This document shows, one piece after another, positions 53,125 to 54,868 of a stretch of 54,868 nucleotides of DNA (positions are counted from its first letter, which is position 1; each line of letters opens with the position of its first letter). The translations under genes and the position numbers were made by a program. The notes beneath the pieces were generated by a model, which was not told the DNA's origin, did not search any database, and saw only the letters and a list, made by a program, of their open reading frames with translations. Source of the DNA: Streptomyces longispororuber (lineage in GTDB: Bacteria > Actinomycetota > Actinomycetes > Streptomycetales > Streptomycetaceae); the NCBI RefSeq assembly GCF_014656095.1, contig NZ_BNBT01000048.1, positions 1 through 54,868 of the forward strand, written 5' to 3'.

Positions 53125-54521
53125 CCTCCTCCGCCCCACGACGGCCGACCCCGCTGCTCGTCCTCGACGTCGTCGGCCTCACCCCCCGTCTGCTCGCTCA
53201 CATGCCGTGCCTGGCCGCCCTGGGCGAGGCCGGCTCCCAGGCCTCGCTGGGAACCGTCCTGCCCGCCGTCACGTGCGCCGCGCAGTCGACGTTCCTCACC
53301 GGCACCACTTCCGCCGAGCACGGCATCGTCGGCAACGGCTGGTACTTCCGCGAGCTCGGCGACGTCCTGCTGTGGCGCCAGCACAACGGCCTCGTCGCGG
53401 GGGACAAGCTCTGGGACGCCGCCCGCCGCGCCCACCCCGGCTACACCGTCGCCAACATCTGCTGGTGGTACGCCATGGGCGCCGACACCGACCTCACCGT
53501 CACCCCCCGCCCCGTCTACTACGCCGACGGGCGCAAGGAACCCGACTGCTACACCCGGCCCCCGGCCCTGCACGACGAGTTGACCCGGAAACTCGGCACC
53601 TTCCCCCTCTTCCACTTCTGGGGCCCCGGCGCGGACATCGTCTCCAGCCGGTGGATCGTCGACGCCACCCGCCACATCCTCCACACCCGCCACCCCGACC
53701 TCGCCCTGTGCTACCTCCCTCACCTCGACTACGACCTGCAGCGCTTCGGCCCCGACGACCCCCGCTCCCACCAGGCCGCCGCCGACCTGGACGCGGTGCT
53801 CGCACCGCTCCTCGCCGACGCCGCCGCGGCAGGGCGCACCGTGGTCGCGCTGTCCGAGTACGGCATCACCCCCGTGAGCCGGCCCGTCGACATCAACCGC
53901 GCGCTGCGCCGCGCCGGGCTCCTGGAGGTCCACACCCAGGACGGCATGGAGTACCTCGACCCGATGGCGTCCAAGGCCTTCGCCGTCGCCGACCACCAGA
54001 TCGCCCACGTCTACGTGCGCCGCCCGGAGGACCTGGAGGCCACCCGCGCGGCACTCGAGGGCCTGCCCGGCGTCGAGCAGCTCCTCGACGACGAGAGCAA
54101 GAAGGCCCACCACCTCGACCACCCCCGCTCGGGAGAACTGGTCGCGATCGCCGCACCCGACGCCTGGTTCACGTACTACTACTGGCTCGACGACGCCCGC
54201 GCGCCCGACTTCGCGCAGCTCGTCGAGATCCACCGCAAACCCGGCTACGACCCGGCCGAGCTGTTCATGGACCCGGAGGACCCCTACGTCCGGCTCAAGG
54301 CCGCCGGGGCCCTGGCCCGCAAGAAGCTCGGTCTGCGGTACCGCATGGCGGTCGTGCCCCTCGACCCGTCGCCGGTGCGGGGCAGCCACGGCCGCCTCCC
54401 GGCGGGCGAGGAACGTGACTCCGCGCCGCTCATTCTGTGCTCCACCCCCCGTGCTGTCTCCGGCCGCGTCGCGGCCACCGATGTGAAGGCGCTGCTGCTG
54501 CGGCTCGCGGGGCTCGACTGA
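53121..54521 (+). CDS. eboF: Nucleotide pyrophosphatase/phosphodiesterase family protein (EboF)
   Basis: A 466-aa alkaline-phosphatase-superfamily enzyme. Visible metal and nucleophile sites: LVLDVVGLTPRLL (Asp), LPAVTCAAQSTFLTGTTSAE (Thr nucleophile region), HGIVGNGWYFRELG, YLPHLDYDLQRFGPDD (Asp/His), VVALSEYGI (usually DHG-like, here SEY) and HIAHVYVRR. FWGPGADIVSSRWIVDATRH is a family block. No signal peptide, so cytosolic. ATG at 53121 overlaps the eboE stop. It closes the operon, with a hairpin behind. It probably cleaves a phosphodiester or phosphate of the product. Confidence 0.9.
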   Translation: MTSSAPRRPTPLLVLDVVGLTPRLLAHMPCLAALGEAGSQASLGTVLPAVTCAAQSTFLTGTTSAEHGIVGNGWYFRELGDVLLWRQHNGLVAGDKLWDAARRAHPGYTVANICWWYAMGADTDLTVTPRPVYYADGRKEPDCYTRPPALHDELTRKLGTFPLFHFWGPGADIVSSRWIVDATRHILHTRHPDLALCYLPHLDYDLQRFGPDDPRSHQAAADLDAVLAPLLADAAAAGRTVVALSEYGITPVSRPVDINRALRRAGLLEVHTQDGMEYLDPMASKAFAVADHQIAHVYVRRPEDLEATRAALEGLPGVEQLLDDESKKAHHLDHPRSGELVAIAAPDAWFTYYYWLDDARAPDFAQLVEIHRKPGYDPAELFMDPEDPYVRLKAAGALARKKLGLRYRMAVVPLDPSPVRGSHGRLPAGEERDSAPLILCSTPRAVSGRVAATDVKALLLRLAGLD

Positions 54522-54525
54522 ACCC

Positions 54526-54559
54526 CGCGGGCGATCACCCGGACGTGGCGTCGCCCGCG
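54526..54559 (+). terminator. Terminator of the Ebo-type operon
   Basis: CGCGGGCGA and TCGCCCGCG form a 9-bp stem with a 16-nt loop, starting 5 nt past the eboF stop. The remaining 190 nt to the next start hold no gene that I can see. Confidence 0.65.
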
Positions 54560-54752
54560 CCCCGCCCGGTGGCCGCGACGGCGGCTCCCTCCGAGCCGCC
54601 CCGACCCGTCCGAGCCGCCCCGGTTCCCACGCATTCCACTGAACCAGAGCGCGCCGCCCCTGCCATCGGGGTCGGCCCCCGATCCCACCCTGACGCGTTC
54701 TTCGAACCCATCCCTGAGATAACCCCGACCCGACCCACCTCGGGAGGCCCCT

Positions 54753-54868
54753 ATGACCCGCAAGCCCCCACCCGATCCCGACCTCGCCCGCAGACTGAGC
54801 AGGCGCGGCGTCCTCGGCGTCGCCGCGGGCGCCGCCGCCGCGGCGCCCGCCGCCGCGGCCGCGCCCAC
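54753..54868 (+). CDS. Tat-exported protein, N-terminus only (cut by window)
   Basis: Only 38 codons are present. ATG at 54753 has GGGAGG 6 nt upstream. The product begins MTRKPPPDPDLARR, then LSRRGVLGVAAGAAAAAP, a twin-arginine signal (SRRGVLG) with an Ala-rich core, so it is destined for export in folded form, often with a cofactor. Family cannot be told from this fragment. It lies after the Ebo operon terminator and is probably a separate transcript. Confidence 0.7.
   Translation, partial: MTRKPPPDPDLARRLSRRGVLGVAAGAAAAAPAAAAAP

Overview
The window is about 55 kb of a very GC-rich actinobacterial chromosome, almost certainly Streptomyces. The signs are strong third-position G/C bias, many GTG starts, overlapping GTGA/ATGA gene junctions, abundant secreted, lipoprotein and twin-arginine signals, and copies of a dispersed intergenic repeat (core GTCCGGCGTTTGAGGAC). 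I see no rRNA, tRNA, transposase, integrase or CRISPR array. Both ends cut through genes.

Layout. 1-13 kb is mixed housekeeping and accessory content: a DUF6345-like protein with a possible caspase-like His/Cys pair, a large secreted subtilisin, an OsmC peroxiredoxin, a stand-alone second dnaK with an HspR-like site at its promoter, an Xre/MmyB-type regulator divergent from an ADP-ribosylglycohydrolase, pterin dehydratase, two methyltransferases (one with a histidine-rich leader), a VOC protein and an aldo/keto reductase. 14.2-20 kb is a complete pqqABCDE cluster for the redox cofactor pyrroloquinoline quinone, followed by a Tat-exported lyase-like protein and a soluble glucose/sorbosone-type dehydrogenase that is a plausible user of the cofactor. 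20-34.3 kb holds an acyl-CoA ligase, an MFS exporter with a divergent two-module Lrp regulator, a LysR/bile-acid-type transporter pair, a secreted sialidase with a DUF4185 propeller protein, a quinone-oxidoreductase/MarR pair, fdhD and a KAS III enzyme.

The most interesting part is 34.5-54.5 kb. A ROK regulator is followed by a ten-unit 18/20-bp tandem repeat and then a ribose-type ABC sugar transporter (ATPase, permease, lipoprotein), a Gfo/Idh/MocA dehydrogenase and a sugar-phosphate isomerase. A terminator and a dispersed repeat separate these from a two-gene export unit: a quinoprotein-type sugar dehydrogenase with a PKD domain, and a ThuA-DUF1080 lipoprotein. A second strong terminator follows, then a tightly coupled seven-gene operon: myo-inositol-1-phosphate synthase family, UbiA prenyltransferase, TIM-barrel epimerase, EboA, TatD-like EboB, EboE and the phosphodiesterase EboF. 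This is an Ebo-type system in which the usual sugar-phosphate cyclase EboD is absent and an inositol-phosphate synthase occupies the carbocycle-forming role. My inference is a pathway that makes a cyclitol, prenylates or lipid-links it, and processes or moves it. The upstream genes would import and oxidise sugars, and the pqq cluster would supply the cofactor for the exported dehydrogenases.

All functions are read from motifs and family knowledge. No database search was run.
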